A DNA stretch of 64,000 bases from Desulfuromonas acetexigens (GCF_900111775.1 NZ_FOJJ01000002.1:1-64000); one strand, 5' to 3'; counted from the first letter of the stretch, positions 37,503-48,000 are shown. The notes: generated by a model not told the origin, from the letters alone. Made by a program: numbers and translations.

Positions 37503-38320
37503 TGGATGGTGCTCCTCAACTGCAAGGTACTCATCGATTCCATGGGCGATTCGGGCGGCTTCTCCTCGCTTTTGGGCGCGAAGGGTCGCGGTGGCGGCTC
37601 CGGCTCCTCCACCACTTCAAGGTCGGTACCCTCTTCCTCCTCCCCGTTATTCGACGGTTGAGGAAAAACCGGCATGCGCGACCGGCCGGGGACGAGAGGG
37701 GCATCCCGCTCCGGCGAGGGGCGATTGCTCCGGCCGGAAAGGGAGGCGGTCTGTTGCGAGGTGTCGGTCAGCGACAGGGTCACAGGGCGCCCGTCCTGGC
37801 GCACCACCAGTCTGTCCCGGGTCACCTCTTCCACCAGATATTCCCCAGTGGGGCCGAAGGACTCTCCGACCTGGGCAATGAAAATTTCACCGTTGACCCC
37901 GAGAAAAACCTTTTTTACCCCATCCTTCTCGAGACCGCCCAGATAGGCGAAGCGCGCCGTCGCATTCGCCGTCGCACCGCCTCCTTCTAAGGAGGAGAAG
38001 GTCGGCGGAGGCGGAAAGCTCACCGTTTGAACCACCGGCTCGGGCTCGGGTCGCGCTGCAACGGCGGCGTTCGTCGTCAGCCGGAAGATATCCCGGCTCG
38101 GCTCACTGAAGGACGCCCCGGCCCGCTCAAGAATATCCAGGCGCACACGGGGCTCCGCCGCCGCCGTTTCAGGCGCAGTCGGGGTCTTGGCCAGGGCGCG
38201 AGGACGGACCGCCGGTTTGGTCGTCACCCGCTCCTGGCGCGGCGTGGCCCACCAGGCATAAGCAAGGGACAAGCCGAGCAAAAGGGCCAATCCGCCGAGA
38301 AGCCAGGTCTTACGATTCAT
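37499..38320 (-). CDS. GspC/PilP-like inner-membrane component
   Basis: A 273-residue protein with an N-terminal transmembrane helix (about 6-23), a Pro/Ala-rich stretch, and a central domain (about 115-190; FAYLGGLEKDGVKKVFLGVNGEIFIAQVGE ... YLVEEVTRDRLVVR) like the homology region of GspC and PilP, which contacts the secretin N0 domain. The C-terminal third is polar and disordered. Position between PilO-like and secretin genes matches pilMNOPQ order. The ATG overlaps the pilO-like stop. Confidence 0.78.
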   Translation of the reverse strand: MNRKTWLLGGLALLLGLSLAYAWWATPRQERVTTKPAVRPRALAKTPTAPETAAAEPRVRLDILERAGASFSEPSRDIFRLTTNAAVAARPEPEPVVQTVSFPPPPTFSSLEGGGATANATARFAYLGGLEKDGVKKVFLGVNGEIFIAQVGESFGPTGEYLVEEVTRDRLVVRQDGRPVTLSLTDTSQQTASLSGRSNRPSPERDAPLVPGRSRMPVFPQPSNNGEEEEGTDLEVVEEPEPPPRPFAPKSEEKPPESPMESMSTLQLRSTIQ

Positions 38321-38889
38321 GGCTCCTCCGTGCGAAAGAGGGTTGAAAGCTTGATATTGAGGGTCACATCCCCCGCATCCGGGTCGTCGGTGCCGCTCAG
38401 AGTCAGGGATTCGAGGGCGATGAGCCGGGGCGATTCTTCGAGGGCATGAACGAAACGCTTGACCTGGAGATAGCTGCCGCTCACCGAAAACCCCAGGGAA
38501 TAGCGTAAGAAAGGGCGCCCCTCCAGTGTCTGGGGGTCGTAACCGATCTGATCGATGAGCAATCCCGCCTCGTCGGCGAGGGTGAAGAGTTCGCCGAGCA
38601 AACCGGAAAGTTCCGCCCGATGGGGGATCGCCTGCCGGAAGGTCGCCAGATCCTGTTCCGCCAGAATCAGGCCGTCCTCCTCCTGCCGGGGGGCGCGCCC
38701 CTCCTTTTGTAACCTGCGCACTTCCTCCTGCCGTTGCAGGTAGGTTTGCTCCAGTGCCTGCAGACGGGGCTCCAGCCGGAAACGCAGGCCAGCCCAGGCG
38801 CCGAGGTCGATGAGGAGCAACAGCAAGAGCATTACCGGCACCGTCTTGTTCATGCGCCAGGCGGCACGGAGCAGGGAATGGCCGCTCAT
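38317..38889 (-). CDS. PilO/GspM-like inner-membrane component
   Basis: A 190-residue bitopic protein: transmembrane helix about 17-36 (VPVMLLLLLLIDLGAWAGL), coiled coil about 40-75, and a ferredoxin-like fold (about 95-185; LFTLADEAGLLIDQIGYDP ... YSLGFSVSGSYLQVKRFVHALEES). This is the PilO/GspM plan. It forms the alignment complex with the PilN-like protein, whose gene ends one base before it. Confidence 0.82.
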   Translation of the reverse strand: MSGHSLLRAAWRMNKTVPVMLLLLLLIDLGAWAGLRFRLEPRLQALEQTYLQRQEEVRRLQKEGRAPRQEEDGLILAEQDLATFRQAIPHRAELSGLLGELFTLADEAGLLIDQIGYDPQTLEGRPFLRYSLGFSVSGSYLQVKRFVHALEESPRLIALESLTLSGTDDPDAGDVTLNIKLSTLFRTEEP

Positions 38890-38890
38890 A

Positions 38891-39439
38891 TCAGAACGCC
38901 CCCTTCACTTCCAGGGAGAACCCGATGACACTTCCCCCGGACGGATTATCCCGCCGGGCCTGCTGCAACAGGTAGACATCGCTGAAATCCGGCGAGGCGC
39001 TGAGATTGTCAAGCAGCCCGCGCAGGGCATCAAGGTCGCGGGCCTGGCCGGTGAGACTGAAGGAACCCTGGGCATAATCGGGGCGAATCGCCTGGATGCC
39101 CACGGTTTCAGGGAGCACCCCCTCCAACTGGTCGAGGAGGCGGGTCCAACGGAAGCTGTCCATGCGCAAAATACCGTTGGCAAAATCCACCTCGGAAAGG
39201 AGCCGTTCCCGCTCCGACCCGCTCAGAGCCGGACGTGTCGGCGCCCTTTCAATCCCCCCCCGCGTCTCCAACTCGACCAGCCACTGCTCGACCTGAGCGA
39301 GCTGCCGGTAATCCCGCACATAGCCGTAGGTCAGCACGCCCAGCACCAGCAGCAGGAGAAGGGCGACACCCCCGTAGGCAAAGCGCAGAGCCCGACGGCT
39401 GAGATAGGTACGACTGGCAAGATTGAGGGTGAGTTTCAT
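38891..39439 (-). CDS. PilN/GspL-like inner-membrane component
   Basis: A 182-residue bitopic protein beginning MKLTLNLASRTYLSRR, close to the PilN N-terminus (IN-L...NL) that binds PilM. A transmembrane helix is at about 24-44, followed by a ferredoxin-like domain (about 90-180; GVLPETVGIQAIRPDYAQGSFSLTGQARDLDALRGLLDNL). It lies 8 bp after the PilM-like gene. The split PilM plus PilN arrangement replaces the single GspL of classical type II systems. Confidence 0.82.
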   Translation of the reverse strand: MKLTLNLASRTYLSRRALRFAYGGVALLLLLVLGVLTYGYVRDYRQLAQVEQWLVELETRGGIERAPTRPALSGSERERLLSEVDFANGILRMDSFRWTRLLDQLEGVLPETVGIQAIRPDYAQGSFSLTGQARDLDALRGLLDNLSASPDFSDVYLLQQARRDNPSGGSVIGFSLEVKGAF

Positions 39440-39447
39440 GGTGATCC

Positions 39448-40358
39448 TCAGAGCAGACGCTCGGCCGCGCCGACGGCCGCCGCCAGATGGGTGCCGCCGT
39501 TCAGAAGCTGGGGCAGAGGGAGCGGGGCCAGCTGTTCGATTTTCGGATCGAGCAACCGAACCTCCCGTTCGAAGGCCGCCTTGAGAACCTCCATAAGTGC
39601 GGTCGCCGGCGGGGCGGTGTGCAGAAAAACCCCGGCCCGCTGGAAACCGGGAAAACTTTCCCGAACCGAGGCGAAGGAGAGGTTGATCTCCTGAAAGATC
39701 TCTTCGAAGGCTCCGGAGATCCGCTTGTGGCGCTGGAATACCGGTATTTTACCCTGAAAGAGCTGCAAGCCGAGGAGATCACCGTCGACCCCCACGAGAA
39801 TGAAATCCTCCCCCAGGTCGATGCGGGGGCGGTAGAAGTTATAACGGTGCATGGCGTGAAAATCGATGACGACGGGATGGTAGCCGGCCTCGGCCAGGAC
39901 TTCCTCGTACTGACCCAGAACGCTCCCCAGCATCAGGGAAACGAGCACCCGGTAGCGCCCCGTCTCGGTCTTCTCCACCACCTGATAATCGAGCCGGACC
40001 TCCCGGGGCTCGGCGGGCAGGCTCTTCTTCAGCTGCCACTTGAGCACCTCGATCCCTTCCTGGTGGGACTTGAAGGCCGTTTCCACCTCGGCCAGCAGGA
40101 TCCGCCCCAAGGGATCGGGGAGAGAAAGGGCAATCCGGTCCTCGCCACGGGCGATGGGGTCGAGGACGCTCTTCACCGCCGCGATAAAAGCGGCCCGATC
40201 GCGGATATTGGGTTCGCGCACCGACAGCGACCAACTCTCTTCCGCAAGCGACGCAAGGCGCACATCGACCAGGGCCGGCGCCTTGGTTCCCCGTCGCCGC
40301 AACGCCGCCGCCTGCAACTGCCGACCGCAGAGGTCGAGTCCGAGAAAGGTTCTGCGGA

Positions 40359-40362
<4 letters not shown>
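39448..40362 (-). CDS. PilM-like cytoplasmic ATPase-fold protein
   Basis: A 304-residue actin-like fold protein related to PilM and the cytoplasmic part of GspL. The N-terminus RRTFLGLDLCGRQLQAAALRRRG is the phosphate-1-like strand pair, IRDRAAFIAAVKSVL follows, and ILVGVDGDLLGLQLFQGKIPVF is the phosphate-2-like strand. It links the assembly ATPase GspE to the inner-membrane PilN/O components. The ATG overlaps the gspE stop as ATGA. Confidence 0.8.
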
Positions 40363-42092
<1,730 letters not shown>

Positions 42093-42130
42093 GAAAGGTT
42101 CTCGCGATAGTTCATCAGCGTTACCCGGAC

Positions 42131-42244
42131 TGATCAAAAATGCCCAGGCGCAAGGCGCCCGAAATTCGAGGAGCGAATCGTACCTGTAAGGTACGTTGCA
42201 GCGACGAGGATGAGGGCAACGCCGCGAATGGGCGTTTTTCATCA
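42131..42244. repeat. structured intergenic repeat, copy 2
   Basis: A 114-bp element between gspF and gspE. Its ends TGATCAAAAATGCCCA (42131-42146) and TGGGCGTTTTTCATCA (42229-42244) are complementary at 14 of 16 positions. A central hairpin CGTACC/GGTACG (42179-42195) lies between GCAAGGCGCC and GGCAACGCCGC blocks. The plan matches the element at 8994-9117. It begins 5 bp beyond the gspF stop and would fold as a cruciform or long hairpin within the operon transcript. Confidence 0.75.
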
Positions 42245-42249
42245 GCCCG

Positions 42250-43458
42250 CTAGCGGACCGTTCCCGCCAGCTGGAAAATCGGCACATACATAGCGACGAT
42301 GATGCCGCCGATGAGCAGGCCCATGGTCAGCATCATGATCGGCTCGACCAGGGTGGTCAGGCGGTCGAGGCGCCGCTCCACCTCCCCTTCGTAAAATTCG
42401 GCGACATCGTTAAGCATGTCGGCCAAAGCCCCGGTCGTCTCGCCAACCCCGATCATGCGCAGGGCCAGGCTCGGGAAAAAAACAGCCTGCTCCAGAGACG
42501 AAGCGATGGTCATCCCTTCCTCCACTCGCCGGGTTGCGACCGCCAGACGGTTTTCCAGCAGACGGTTGTTCAGCGTGCCTCGAGACATGCGCATCGACTC
42601 GACGACGGGGATGCCGCTCGCCAGGGTTGTGGCGAAGGTGCGGCAGAAGCTGGAAATGGCATAGTCGCCGAGCAGCCGGCCGAAAAAGGGAACGGCCAGC
42701 TTGCTCCGGTCGTAGAGCAGGGCGCCGCGTTCGGTGCGGACGAACATCCGCAGGGCAAAAGCCAGGGCCACCAGGAGCGGTACGGCGAAGGGCAAGCCTT
42801 CGGTCAGCACTTCGGTAAAGCCGATGAGCACCCGCGTGATCAGCGGCAGCTGGGCGTTGGCATCGGCGTAGATCTGGGTAAAGCGAGGGACCACGAAGAG
42901 CATGAGAAAGAGGACGACGACGATCACCGCCCCGCTCAGAAGGAGGGGATAGAAAGCCGCCCCCTTGACCCGCCCCTTGAGGGCTTCGACCCGCTTCTGA
43001 TAGGCGATGTAACGGCCCAGGGTCACCGGAAGATCCCCGGTCTTTTCCCCGGCCCGCACCGAAGCCACGTAAAGCGTCGGGAAGAAGCGCGGAAACTTGG
43101 CGAAGGCCTCGGAGAGCGATCCGCCCCCCTTGACGTCGTCGCGGATCTCCCGCAGCACCTCGAGAACCTTCCCCGCTTCCATGCGCTCGATAATTGCGTC
43201 GAGCACCTGCAGAATCGGCAGACCCGAACGGATCAGGACCAGCAGTTCCTGGTTGAAGGATAAAAAGCGCCGGCCGCCGAACTGAGGACCGAAAGAAAGC
43301 CCCAAGGATGCGGGGCGCAGGCCCTTCCGGCGGATCTGAAAGACGTGAAAGCCCTGGGCTTCGAGATTCTCCCGCAGAAGATCCCCGTGGGTCGCCTCGA
43401 ATTCCTTTTCGATGATGCGGCCGTCGGCGGTGCCGACTTTACAGATAAAGCTCGCCAT
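42250..43458 (-). CDS. gspF: type II secretion inner-membrane platform protein GspF
   Basis: A 402-residue polytopic protein with the tandem GspF domains (about 65-190 and 270-395) and helices near 165-190, 215-235 and 370-395. Motifs include FPTLYVASVRAGEKTGDLPVTL, RTFATTLASGIPVVESM and MIGVGETTGALADMLNDVAEFYEGEVERRLDRL. It is the membrane platform on which GspE acts. First gene of the secretion cluster; the 114 bp between it and the cytochrome gene show no clear promoter. Confidence 0.93.
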   Translation of the reverse strand: MASFICKVGTADGRIIEKEFEATHGDLLRENLEAQGFHVFQIRRKGLRPASLGLSFGPQFGGRRFLSFNQELLVLIRSGLPILQVLDAIIERMEAGKVLEVLREIRDDVKGGGSLSEAFAKFPRFFPTLYVASVRAGEKTGDLPVTLGRYIAYQKRVEALKGRVKGAAFYPLLLSGAVIVVVLFLMLFVVPRFTQIYADANAQLPLITRVLIGFTEVLTEGLPFAVPLLVALAFALRMFVRTERGALLYDRSKLAVPFFGRLLGDYAISSFCRTFATTLASGIPVVESMRMSRGTLNNRLLENRLAVATRRVEEGMTIASSLEQAVFFPSLALRMIGVGETTGALADMLNDVAEFYEGEVERRLDRLTTLVEPIMMLTMGLLIGGIIVAMYVPIFQLAGTVR

Positions 43459-43572
43459 AGGGGCTCAAGGTAGCACAGAGACTAAAAATTAGAAACCCGA
43501 ATCCATAAGGATTTCAAGACGACAGAGGACGTTTCCGGGTGTTGGCCGAGGCCGTTTTACGCTTCGAGCCTT

Positions 43573-44712
43573 TTAGTAGGAACGAGGATTATGCTCGATG
43601 CCGTGACAGTTGAGCAGACACTCGCCGTGACGCGTCGCCACTCCCGTCGCCCGAAATTCGAGTTTGTCGTCTTCATTGGGGCTGACGAACTCTTCGTTGA
43701 AGCGGATCAGGTACTGATACTTGGTGCTGCCGTGGGCATCGTGGCAGGTGAAGCAGGAGGTTCCCAGTTCGTTGTTGCCGGGATTGCCGACGATATGCAG
43801 GGCATGATAGGGGAAGCTCTCGTTGCCGAGAATGCTGCTGCGGTCATGGCAGCGGTAACAGAGAGCGTAGGCCTGGGGGCTCTCCGGCCGCTGGTCTTCC
43901 ATTTCGTAGTTGCGCACCAGCAGCCCCTCGTAAATGGAGCCGTGCGGCCCCTTCGGGCCATTGGGGTCGTCGTTGCCGTGACAGTCGCTGCAGGTGAGAA
44001 TGGCGATATCCCCGGGCTGCTCCTCCCGCTCGTTGTACGGCTCCATCAGGCTGATGACGTAATGGTTGCGCCCCTCCCCTTCCACCGGATGAAAGGAAGG
44101 GTTGGTGATCTTGAATTCGGCGTGCTTGTTGGTCGCGTCGGTCGGCAGGTTGGCGCTGGAGGAATGGCATTTGTAGCAGAGTTCGTATTCTTTCTCGATC
44201 TCGGCGACAAAATTGCCGATGCGCCGCCCTTTCAACCCGCGAAAGGGCTTACCCTTTTCAACTTCGTGGGATTCGTGGCAGTCGACGCACTCGGCATGAC
44301 GGGCGGCGTTGCTGACTTCCTCGGGCAGAGTCTCCCCCCCCTGATGCACCCCGCGCACGGTCAACACCGGATGACGATAAGGCTTGCGCAACGCCTCACC
44401 AATATCCTGCACATCCCCCGTCGCCGTCGCCTTCAGATAGCCCCGAGACACCATATTCTGCCGATCCTGGGCCGAACCGTGGCACTGCAGGCAAACCTGC
44501 TCTTCCCCGGTGATTTTCATGGTCATGCCACGGTGGCAGCTGCGGCAGGTCTTGGGCAGAACAGAAGGATCACCATGCGAGCCTTGCAGTTTGGATTGCC
44601 TGTTATCTTGCGCCTGAGCGATAAAAGCCGTTGACAGCAAATTTAATCCGAGAAAAAACAGAACTGGAACGACCCAAAGAGAGCCCAACATTCTCATAAC
44701 AAATGCCTTCAT
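43573..44712 (-). CDS. exported octaheme c-type cytochrome
   Basis: A 379-residue periplasmic or outer-surface cytochrome with a signal peptide (about 1-35). Seven CxxCH haem sites are visible (CRSCH, CLQCH, CVDCH, CYKCH, CSDCH, CYRCH, CFTCH) and an eighth, near the C-terminus, is CLLNCH, a CX3CH variant. Many other His residues could be distal ligands. No close family is recognised beyond doubled-CxxCH cytochromes. The start overlaps the stop of the tetraheme gene as ATGA, so they form a unit. Likely role: electron transfer between periplasm and outer acceptors. Confidence 0.9.
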   Translation of the reverse strand: MKAFVMRMLGSLWVVPVLFFLGLNLLSTAFIAQAQDNRQSKLQGSHGDPSVLPKTCRSCHRGMTMKITGEEQVCLQCHGSAQDRQNMVSRGYLKATATGDVQDIGEALRKPYRHPVLTVRGVHQGGETLPEEVSNAARHAECVDCHESHEVEKGKPFRGLKGRRIGNFVAEIEKEYELCYKCHSSSANLPTDATNKHAEFKITNPSFHPVEGEGRNHYVISLMEPYNEREEQPGDIAILTCSDCHGNDDPNGPKGPHGSIYEGLLVRNYEMEDQRPESPQAYALCYRCHDRSSILGNESFPYHALHIVGNPGNNELGTSCFTCHDAHGSTKYQYLIRFNEEFVSPNEDDKLEFRATGVATRHGECLLNCHGIEHNPRSY

Positions 44713-45473
44713 CGTTGAAACGCGTCAGTGTGGTGCGCATCGGAAGTTACAATCGGCCCATGACAATGTTTGCAGAGGTCGTCATAAGAGTTGGCGGAAG
44801 TAGCTGAGACAATTCTCCAGAATGGCGGAACATCGGCATACTCCCCCCGGTCATCGTGTGGGTTGTGACAAGTGGTACACTGCACACGCTGTTGACTGTC
44901 GCGCAAATCGGGACTGGGAATCTTGAAGCCCGTTCGTCCACGGTCGACGATGGTCTGCTGAACCAGCGAGCTATACACAAAGGAGACGGGATGGGTCAAT
45001 TCCAGATCGATCACCGGGTCGAATGTCAGCGTCGTCGGTACATTTTCCATGGTTTCATGGTTCGTGGTCAGGGTTCGATCCAGCAAAGTACCGATGCCGG
45101 TAACCCCGTCGTGACAGGATAGGCAGAGCTTGGAAGCACCATTGGGATAGTCGGCGGTGCTGTTATACTGCGCCTCGGGGATATCCTTGATCAACAAGGA
45201 AGTCGAATTGTAGAGGGGAAATGGGCCAGTGGGATCGTTACGATTCCACAGCGCCCCCTGTTTGGAGGCGCTGTGCGGGGTGTGACAGAAGATACAGATT
45301 TCCTTGGCACCGGGTTGGGAATCGTCGGTGGCCTGGGTCCGGCCATGAGTGGCGCCAAAGGAGAGGTTGTGGGGATTGGCCGGGTCGGAAACAGGGCGGC
45401 CGTCGGCCGCAGGTAGCGCCAAAGAAAAAAGGCCGACGAACGCCAGTATTGAAACTATCCGGGTTGTTTTCAT
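44709..45473 (-). CDS. exported tetraheme c-type cytochrome
   Basis: A 254-residue cytochrome with a signal peptide (about 1-23) and four haem sites: CIFCH, CLSCH, CTTCH and CKHCH. The spacing and the FCHTPHSA motif resemble doubled-CXXCH cytochromes of delta-proteobacteria. The ATG at 45473 has GCGAGGATTG before it and starts the signal peptide; ten codons upstream are unlikely to be translated. It is the third gene of the PPIase-NHL-cytochrome set. Confidence 0.9.
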   Translation of the reverse strand: MKTTRIVSILAFVGLFSLALPAADGRPVSDPANPHNLSFGATHGRTQATDDSQPGAKEICIFCHTPHSASKQGALWNRNDPTGPFPLYNSTSLLIKDIPEAQYNSTADYPNGASKLCLSCHDGVTGIGTLLDRTLTTNHETMENVPTTLTFDPVIDLELTHPVSFVYSSLVQQTIVDRGRTGFKIPSPDLRDSQQRVQCTTCHNPHDDRGEYADVPPFWRIVSATSANSYDDLCKHCHGPIVTSDAHHTDAFQR

Positions 45474-45555
45474 CAATCCTCGCCCCCGCATGAAAACCAT
45501 CAATCTTTATCCTTCGGGCATCTCGGCGAATATATCTGCAAGTAAAGTACCAGCT

Positions 45556-46578
45556 TCAGGGTTGCGGCAGATACTCGAAGATCTGAATCCGCCGATTGTA
45601 CATGTCGGCCACGTAAAGACGGTCTTCTCCGTCGAAAAAGAGCCCGGCGGGCATGTTGAATTTTCCCGGCTCTTTGCCCGCGCCCCCCCAGAAGAGAAGC
45701 AGATTCCCCGCCATATCGAAGATCTGAACATTGTCAAATGCCGCATCGGAAACGTAGATGTGCCCCTGGGAATCGACCGCCACCCCCCGCGGCCGGGCAA
45801 AGGAACCGGGGCCGTCGCCAATGGCGCCGATGGTGGCGCGCACCTCACCTTCCGGCGTAAAGACGACAATACGGAAGTTGAGGGAGTCGACGACGTACAC
45901 CTGCCCCGCCGGGTCGACGGCAAGATTCGCCGGCCGATAGAGCGTCCCTTCCCCGAAACCGCTCAGATGCTCCCCTTCGGGAGAAAAGACCTCGATCCGC
46001 CCCGCCAAGGCATCGGCGACATAGAGCTGGCCCGAGCTGTCCAGCGCCATCCCCGCCGGGCGACTGAAACCCTCCCCGGGAGCGCGGGTGCCGAGCAGGC
46101 GCCCCTTGCGGTCGAGAACGAAGACCTGATTCAATCCCGTGTCGGAAACGTACAACCGTTTGCGTTCACGATCGTAGGCCACCCCGACGGGAGAGACGAG
46201 CATCTGTTCCCCGGCCGTGAGCAGATAATCGACCTGGCGCTCGGCCAGGTCGAAAACGTGCACGGCATGGGCCTCGGGGTCAGCGGCCCAGACCCGCCCC
46301 TCCCCGTCGGCGGTTACGCCATAAGGGGCGCGCAAAGGCAGTTCCGCCTCCCCTTCTCCCACGACCCAGCGCATCAACCGGGAAGGGCGACCTTCGCGAC
46401 GGAAATCCTCGGGGCCGGTGATCGTGCGAAAATAGCGAATGCGCGGGGTATCGGGAGGCAGGGGCCAAACGATAGACTGAGCGGGATCGGAATCGAAAAG
46501 CCCTTCTCCGCCGCGCGCGGCGCACCCGGCGGAGAAGGCCAGACAGAAAATGAGGAGCAGGCGGACGAGGGTCGACAT
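45556..46578 (-). CDS. NHL-repeat lipoprotein
   Basis: A 340-residue lipoprotein (lipobox FSAGC, Cys near 16-17) folded as a beta-propeller. At least five NHL repeats are seen, each with a P-x-G-V/M-A-x-D-x-x-G-x-L/I-Y-V-x-D core, for example RPAGMALDSSGQLYVADALAGRIEVF and RPRGVAVDSQGHIYVSDAAFDNVQIF. NHL lipoproteins recur in cytochrome conduit clusters of Geobacter relatives. The ATG overlaps the PPIase stop as TGATG. It may be a scaffold for the two cytochromes; that is inferred from context. Confidence 0.88.
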   Translation of the reverse strand: MSTLVRLLLIFCLAFSAGCAARGGEGLFDSDPAQSIVWPLPPDTPRIRYFRTITGPEDFRREGRPSRLMRWVVGEGEAELPLRAPYGVTADGEGRVWAADPEAHAVHVFDLAERQVDYLLTAGEQMLVSPVGVAYDRERKRLYVSDTGLNQVFVLDRKGRLLGTRAPGEGFSRPAGMALDSSGQLYVADALAGRIEVFSPEGEHLSGFGEGTLYRPANLAVDPAGQVYVVDSLNFRIVVFTPEGEVRATIGAIGDGPGSFARPRGVAVDSQGHIYVSDAAFDNVQIFDMAGNLLLFWGGAGKEPGKFNMPAGLFFDGEDRLYVADMYNRRIQIFEYLPQP

Positions 46579-47540
46579 CAGGGCGTTAGCTTCTTGACCG
46601 GATAGCGCTCGCGCAAGGCAGCCATCCATTCGCCATAGAGCGTTTCACGGGCATCGGATTCGAGGGTTTTACGAATTTTATCCCGCACTTCGTCGAATTC
46701 GAGCTGTCGGGGATCGTTGTTTTCGAAGAGCTTGACGATGTGGTAGCCGTACATGGTGCGAATCGGCTCGGAGATTTCCCCGGGCTTGAGCGGCTTCAGG
46801 GCATCCTCGAATTCCTTGACCGTCTGCCCTTCATGAAAATAGCCGAGATCCCCACCCACATACTTGCTGCGGTCGTCGGAGTTGTAGTAGGCCAGGTTGT
46901 AAAAATCTTCGCCGGCCCTGGCCTGGGCGAGCAGCCCTTGGGCCTTTTTCAGCAACGCCTCCCGCTCCTCTTTGTTGGAGGCGGGATCGACCTTGACCAA
47001 AATCTGGCTGGCCTTGAACTGGCGCGGGCGTTTGTAGGTGGCGCGGCGTTCGTCGTAATAGGCCCGAACCTGCTCATCCGTCACCGTGACCCGTTGATCG
47101 ACCGCCACCTTCTCGGCCTCGGCGGCGAGCAGTTGACGATAAAGGGAAGCCTTATAGCCGTCGGGCCCTTCTTCGCCCAGGGCGGCGAGTAATTCCTTCT
47201 GGGTCTTGAAACGGGCGCGAAGTTGATTGAACTTCTCTTCCACGACAGTGCCGTCAACCCGCAGCTCCTCTTCAAGGGCATAGCGAACCTTGAAGGCCTG
47301 CTCGATAAGCTTTTCAAAGGCCTCCTTTTCAATCTGTGCCAGCTTTTCCTGGGAAACGCCGACATGAAAGGCGACCTGCATCGGAATGAGTCGCTGCTGC
47401 TCACGGCGCAACTCTTGGGCGGTAATCGGAACCCCGTCGACTTCGGCCAGAATCCGTGCGGCTGCCCAAGCCGAAGGGACTCCTAAAAGGGCCGACAGAA
47501 TCACGGCCAGGGTGAGCGCTTTCGGGAAAAATAATCGCAT
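46578..47540 (-). CDS. exported parvulin-type peptidyl-prolyl isomerase
   Basis: A 320-residue periplasmic protein with a signal peptide (about 1-26), a SurA-like helical N-domain (about 30-165) and a rotamase domain (about 170-275; QFKASQILVKVD ... GEDFYNLAYYNSDD ... GGDLGYFHEGQTVKEFEDALKPLKPGEISEPIRTMYGYHIVKL). It should chaperone exported partners, probably the lipoprotein and cytochromes that follow. The ATG at 47540 has GAGGAG eight bases upstream; a TTG two codons earlier is too close to it. First gene of the operon. Confidence 0.92.
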   Translation of the reverse strand: MRLFFPKALTLAVILSALLGVPSAWAAARILAEVDGVPITAQELRREQQRLIPMQVAFHVGVSQEKLAQIEKEAFEKLIEQAFKVRYALEEELRVDGTVVEEKFNQLRARFKTQKELLAALGEEGPDGYKASLYRQLLAAEAEKVAVDQRVTVTDEQVRAYYDERRATYKRPRQFKASQILVKVDPASNKEEREALLKKAQGLLAQARAGEDFYNLAYYNSDDRSKYVGGDLGYFHEGQTVKEFEDALKPLKPGEISEPIRTMYGYHIVKLFENNDPRQLEFDEVRDKIRKTLESDARETLYGEWMAALRERYPVKKLTP

Positions 47541-47662
47541 GCACAATACTCCTCAAGGCGATGGGGGAAGGCTCGGTTAATCCAGTGCCATGATAGGAAA
47601 CCAGCTTCGGCAAAGTCAAGGTCAATACAAGGAGGGAAGGAACGTCATCGAAGGCGCAAAGA

Positions 47663-47706
47663 AAAACAAATGGGGTGGCTCCTTACGGAGCCACCCCATT
47701 TGTTTT
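47663..47706. terminator. terminator of the tRNA-Asp/Val/Asp cluster
   Basis: A perfect 20-bp stem (47663-47682 with 47687-47706) closed by a four-base loop, with AAAACAAA and TTTGTTTT at its foot. It lies 4 bp beyond the 3' end of tRNA-Asp on the minus strand. The symmetry suggests it works in both directions. Confidence 0.85.
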
Positions 47707-47710
47707 ATTA

Positions 47711-47787
47711 TGGCGGGGCTGACGGGACTCGAACCCGCGACCTCCGGCGTGACAGGCCGGCGTTGTAACCGACTCTACTACAGCCCC
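47711..47787 (-). tRNA. tRNA-Asp (GTC)
   Basis: A 77-base tRNA with encoded CCA. Acceptor GGGGCTG pairs with CAGCCCC; the anticodon stem CCGGC/GCCGG frames the loop CTGTCAC with anticodon GTC; the T arm GCGGGTTCGAGTCCCGT is standard. Identical to the copy at 47922-47998. Confidence 0.95.
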
Positions 47788-47831
47788 CGATACTCTATGT
47801 GATTGACGCTTATCTTCGTCATTTAAAAGAT

Positions 47832-47907
47832 TGGTGGGCGAAACAGGGATCGAACCTGTGACCCTCGGCTTGTAAGGCCGATGCTCTCCCAGCTGAGCTA
47901 TTCGCCC
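47832..47907 (-). tRNA. tRNA-Val (TAC)
   Basis: A 76-base tRNA with encoded CCA. Acceptor GGGCGAA pairs with TTCGCCC; anticodon loop CTTACAA gives TAC; T arm ACAGGTTCGATCCCTGT. Lies between two tRNA-Asp genes. Confidence 0.95.
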
Positions 47908-47921
47908 ATCGACTTGTAAAA

Positions 47922-47998
47922 TGGCGGGGCTGACGGGACTCGAACCCGCGACCTCCGGCGTGACAGGCCGGCGTTGTAACCGACTCTACTACAGCCCC
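47922..47998 (-). tRNA. tRNA-Asp (GTC), second copy
   Basis: A 77-base tRNA identical in sequence to the one at 47711-47787, with anticodon GTC and encoded CCA. First gene of the minus-strand tRNA cluster, just after the HU terminator. Confidence 0.95.
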
Positions 47999-48000
47999 GC

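Noticed and set aside
43459-43572. Cyclic di-GMP (GEMM) riboswitch between gspF and the cytochrome genes
   Set aside because: The conserved riboswitch core and tetraloop receptor sequences were not found here or in other leaders of the window.
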